This document shows, piece after piece, positions 6,048 to 6,773 of a stretch of DNA of 6,773 bases; within the stretch, counting starts at the first letter, position 1, and each line of letters opens with the position of its first letter. Source of the DNA: VAZQ01 sp035552735 (lineage in GTDB: Bacteria; Pseudomonadota; Alphaproteobacteria; Rhizobiales; Xanthobacteraceae). The stretch is from NCBI GenBank assembly GCA_035552735.1, contig DASZKX010000421.1, positions 1 through 6,773 on the forward strand, written 5' to 3'. Under the pieces are notes generated by a model. It had not been told where the DNA came from. It saw only the letters and a program-made list of their open reading frames with translations, and ran no database searches. The position numbers and the translations under genes were made by a program.

Positions 6048-6076
6048 TTGTATTTTCGCACGGCCTCTGCCATAAC
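6048..6076 (+). promoter_or_regulatory. Weak candidate promoter for rpmI-rplT
   Basis: TTGTAT (6048-6053) and CATAAC (6071-6076) are separated by 17 bp. The -35 matches three of six and the -10 four of six consensus positions. It lies in the most AT-rich part of the gap and would give a leader of about 130 bases before rpmI. Plausible, not demonstrated. Confidence 0.25.
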
Positions 6077-6158
6077 CCCGCCCTCCCGCGACCCGGCTCA
6101 CAAGGGCTGCCGTGGCTGCGGCGAAGTGCTCAATCAGCACACTTTATCGATGCAATTG

Positions 6159-6206
6159 CCGGCGGACCGGGCCGTTTTGCCCAAATGTGTCCGGCCGGAA
6201 CAGGAG
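6159..6206 (+). promoter_or_regulatory. Stem-loop leader next to the rpmI ribosome site
   Basis: CCGGCGGA (6159-6166) can pair with TCCGGCCGG (6190-6198), leaving one bulged base, around an inner GGGC/GCCC stem (6169-6172/6179-6182). The structure ends three bases before the rpmI Shine-Dalgarno AGGAG (6202-6206). In E. coli ribosomal protein L20 represses rpmI-rplT by binding a leader structure between infC and rpmI; this could be the counterpart, but that is inference. Confidence 0.4.
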
Positions 6207-6212
6207 AGCAAA

Positions 6213-6413
6213 ATGCCCAAGCTTAAGACCAAGGCGGGCGCCAAGAAGCGCTTCAAGATCACGGCAACCGGGAAGGTGCTTTATGCGCAGTCCCGCAAGC
6301 GCCACGGCATGATCAAGCGGACCAAGAAGGCGATCCGCCAGTTGCGCGGCACCTCGGTTCTGTTCAAGACCGATGGCGACAATATCAAGCGATATTTCCT
6401 GCCCAACGGCTGA
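6213..6413 (+). CDS. rpmI: 50S ribosomal protein L35
   Basis: Small basic large-subunit protein of 66 residues, a normal length for L35. It shows the family signature: MPKLKTKAGAKKRF at the start, GKVLYAQSRKRHGM (residues 20-33), KTKKAIRQLRG-type basic helix, and DNIKRYFLPNG at the end. ATG 6213 is fixed by the family N-terminus and by AGGAG at 6202-6206, six bases upstream. It is followed by rplT after 118 bp, a gap enlarged by a palindromic repeat. Nothing appears missing. Confidence 0.97.
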   Translation: MPKLKTKAGAKKRFKITATGKVLYAQSRKRHGMIKRTKKAIRQLRGTSVLFKTDGDNIKRYFLPNG

Positions 6414-6429
6414 GCCGAGCCTTTTTGCC

Positions 6430-6501
6430 GGAGCATGATGTCTTCCGAAGCCGGCATCCGCCCCCACCTTGGTGCGGGCAGGCTTTTCGGGATCATGCTC
6501 C
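6430..6501 (+). repeat. Long palindromic intergenic repeat between rpmI and rplT
   Basis: GGAGCATGAT (6430-6439) is the exact reverse complement of ATCATGCTCC (6492-6501). Inside it CCGAA (6445-6449) pairs with TTCGG (6486-6490), GCC (6450-6452) with GGC (6481-6483), and CCC-CAC (6461-6467, one mismatch) with GTG-GGG (6472-6478) around a small loop. The 72-bp element folds almost end to end. The ends resemble a dispersed palindrome that I recall as common in Hyphomicrobiales intergenic regions (GAGCATGAT at one end, TTTTCGGGATCATGCTC at the other). Confidence 0.75.
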
Positions 6502-6531
6502 AGAACCAACCAACCGCCTAGGAGATCAGCC

Positions 6532-6773
6532 ATGGCCCGCGTCAAACGTGGCGTCACCAGTCACGCCAAGCACAAGAAAGTCCTCAAAGCCGCCAAGGGC
6601 TATTACGGCCGGCGCAAGAACACCATCCGGGTCGCCAAGCAGGCGGTCGAGAAGGCGGGCCAATACGCCTTTCGGGACCGCAAGCGCAAAAAGCGCACCT
6701 TCCGGGCGCTGTGGATCCAGCGGCTGAACGCGGCGGTGCGGCCATTCGGGCTGAGCTACAGCCGATTTATCGA
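6532..6773 (+). CDS. rplT: 50S ribosomal protein L20, truncated by the window end
   Basis: Large-subunit assembly protein that binds 23S rRNA and, in E. coli, represses its own operon. The window holds 80 full codons plus two bases out of a usual 118-120; the missing C-terminal domain lies beyond the edge. The visible part is typical: MARVKRGVTSHAKHKK, the AKGYYGRRKNTIRVAKQAV helix region, YAFRDRKRKKRTFRALWIQRLNAA and GLSYSRFI. The start is supported by AGGAG at 6520-6524, seven bases before ATG 6532. It is expected to be cotranscribed with rpmI. Confidence 0.97.
   Translation, partial: MARVKRGVTSHAKHKKVLKAAKGYYGRRKNTIRVAKQAVEKAGQYAFRDRKRKKRTFRALWIQRLNAAVRPFGLSYSRFI

Larger units (their letters stand above)
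5911..6212 (+). other. Structured 302-bp infC-rpmI intergenic region
   Basis: No gene is visible here. From left to right it holds the rest of the 22-bp tandem repeat, the 5954-5978 hairpin, a GC-rich stretch, a weak promoter-like pair near 6048-6076, a small GTGCT/AGCAC hairpin (6126-6140), a nested stem-loop before the rpmI ribosome site, and AGGAG at 6202-6206. A frame in phase with rpmI is open back to ATG 6006, but its codons before 6213 do not resemble L35. Confidence 0.6.

Noticed and set aside
6126..6140. A small GTGCT/AGCAC hairpin as a terminator or small RNA.
   Set aside because: The five-base-pair stem is too weak and common, and the following ACTTTAT is not a proper T-run.
6006..6212. 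A 69-codon N-terminal extension in frame with rpmI.
   Set aside because: L35 is about 65 residues, the extension has no L35 similarity, and a well-placed ribosome site precedes ATG 6213.
1..6773. A hidden mobile element, phage remnant, CRISPR array or defence island.
   Set aside because: No transposase, integrase, spaced repeat array or nuclease-like gene is present; every substantial gene falls in a housekeeping or envelope family.

Overview
The window is GC-rich DNA from an alphaproteobacterium, most likely of the order Hyphomicrobiales (Rhizobiales). The evidence is the sequence style of UppP, of the FzlA-like GST-fold protein and of IF-3, plus a palindromic element between rpmI and rplT that resembles a dispersed repeat I know from that order. 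This assignment is an inference without database support. The content is mostly core housekeeping; I see no phage, transposase, CRISPR, toxin or defence genes, and no new multi-gene system.

Left part (1-2944): uppP on the minus strand (undecaprenyl-diphosphate phosphatase, lipid carrier recycling for the cell wall) diverges from a plus-strand pair, an FzlA-like GST-fold division protein followed by queG (epoxyqueuosine reductase). The queG reading frame overlaps or abuts fzlA and lacks a normal start codon where the family's N-terminus should begin. UppP has two substitutions at positions I expect to be conserved.

Middle part (2978-5159): a minus-strand ABHD10-type alpha/beta hydrolase converges on queG and diverges from a GT4-fold glycosyltransferase. 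The glycosyltransferase has lost the usual Lys and both EX7E glutamates, so it may be an atypical or inactive member. The hydrolase has a near-perfect Shine-Dalgarno sequence placed too far from its ATG but well placed for a six-codon overlapping mini-ORF.

Right part (5160-6773): the translation cluster infC (IF-3), rpmI (L35) and rplT (L20, cut by the window end). infC almost certainly starts with AUU at 5371, the hallmark of IF-3 autoregulation. The non-coding DNA here is rich in structure: tandem repeats and hairpins upstream of infC, a 22-bp tandem palindromic repeat that includes the infC stop codon, a GC-rich hairpin after it, a structured leader before rpmI, and a long palindromic repeat between rpmI and rplT. 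This RNA-level architecture of the infC-rpmI-rplT cluster is the most interesting part of the window.
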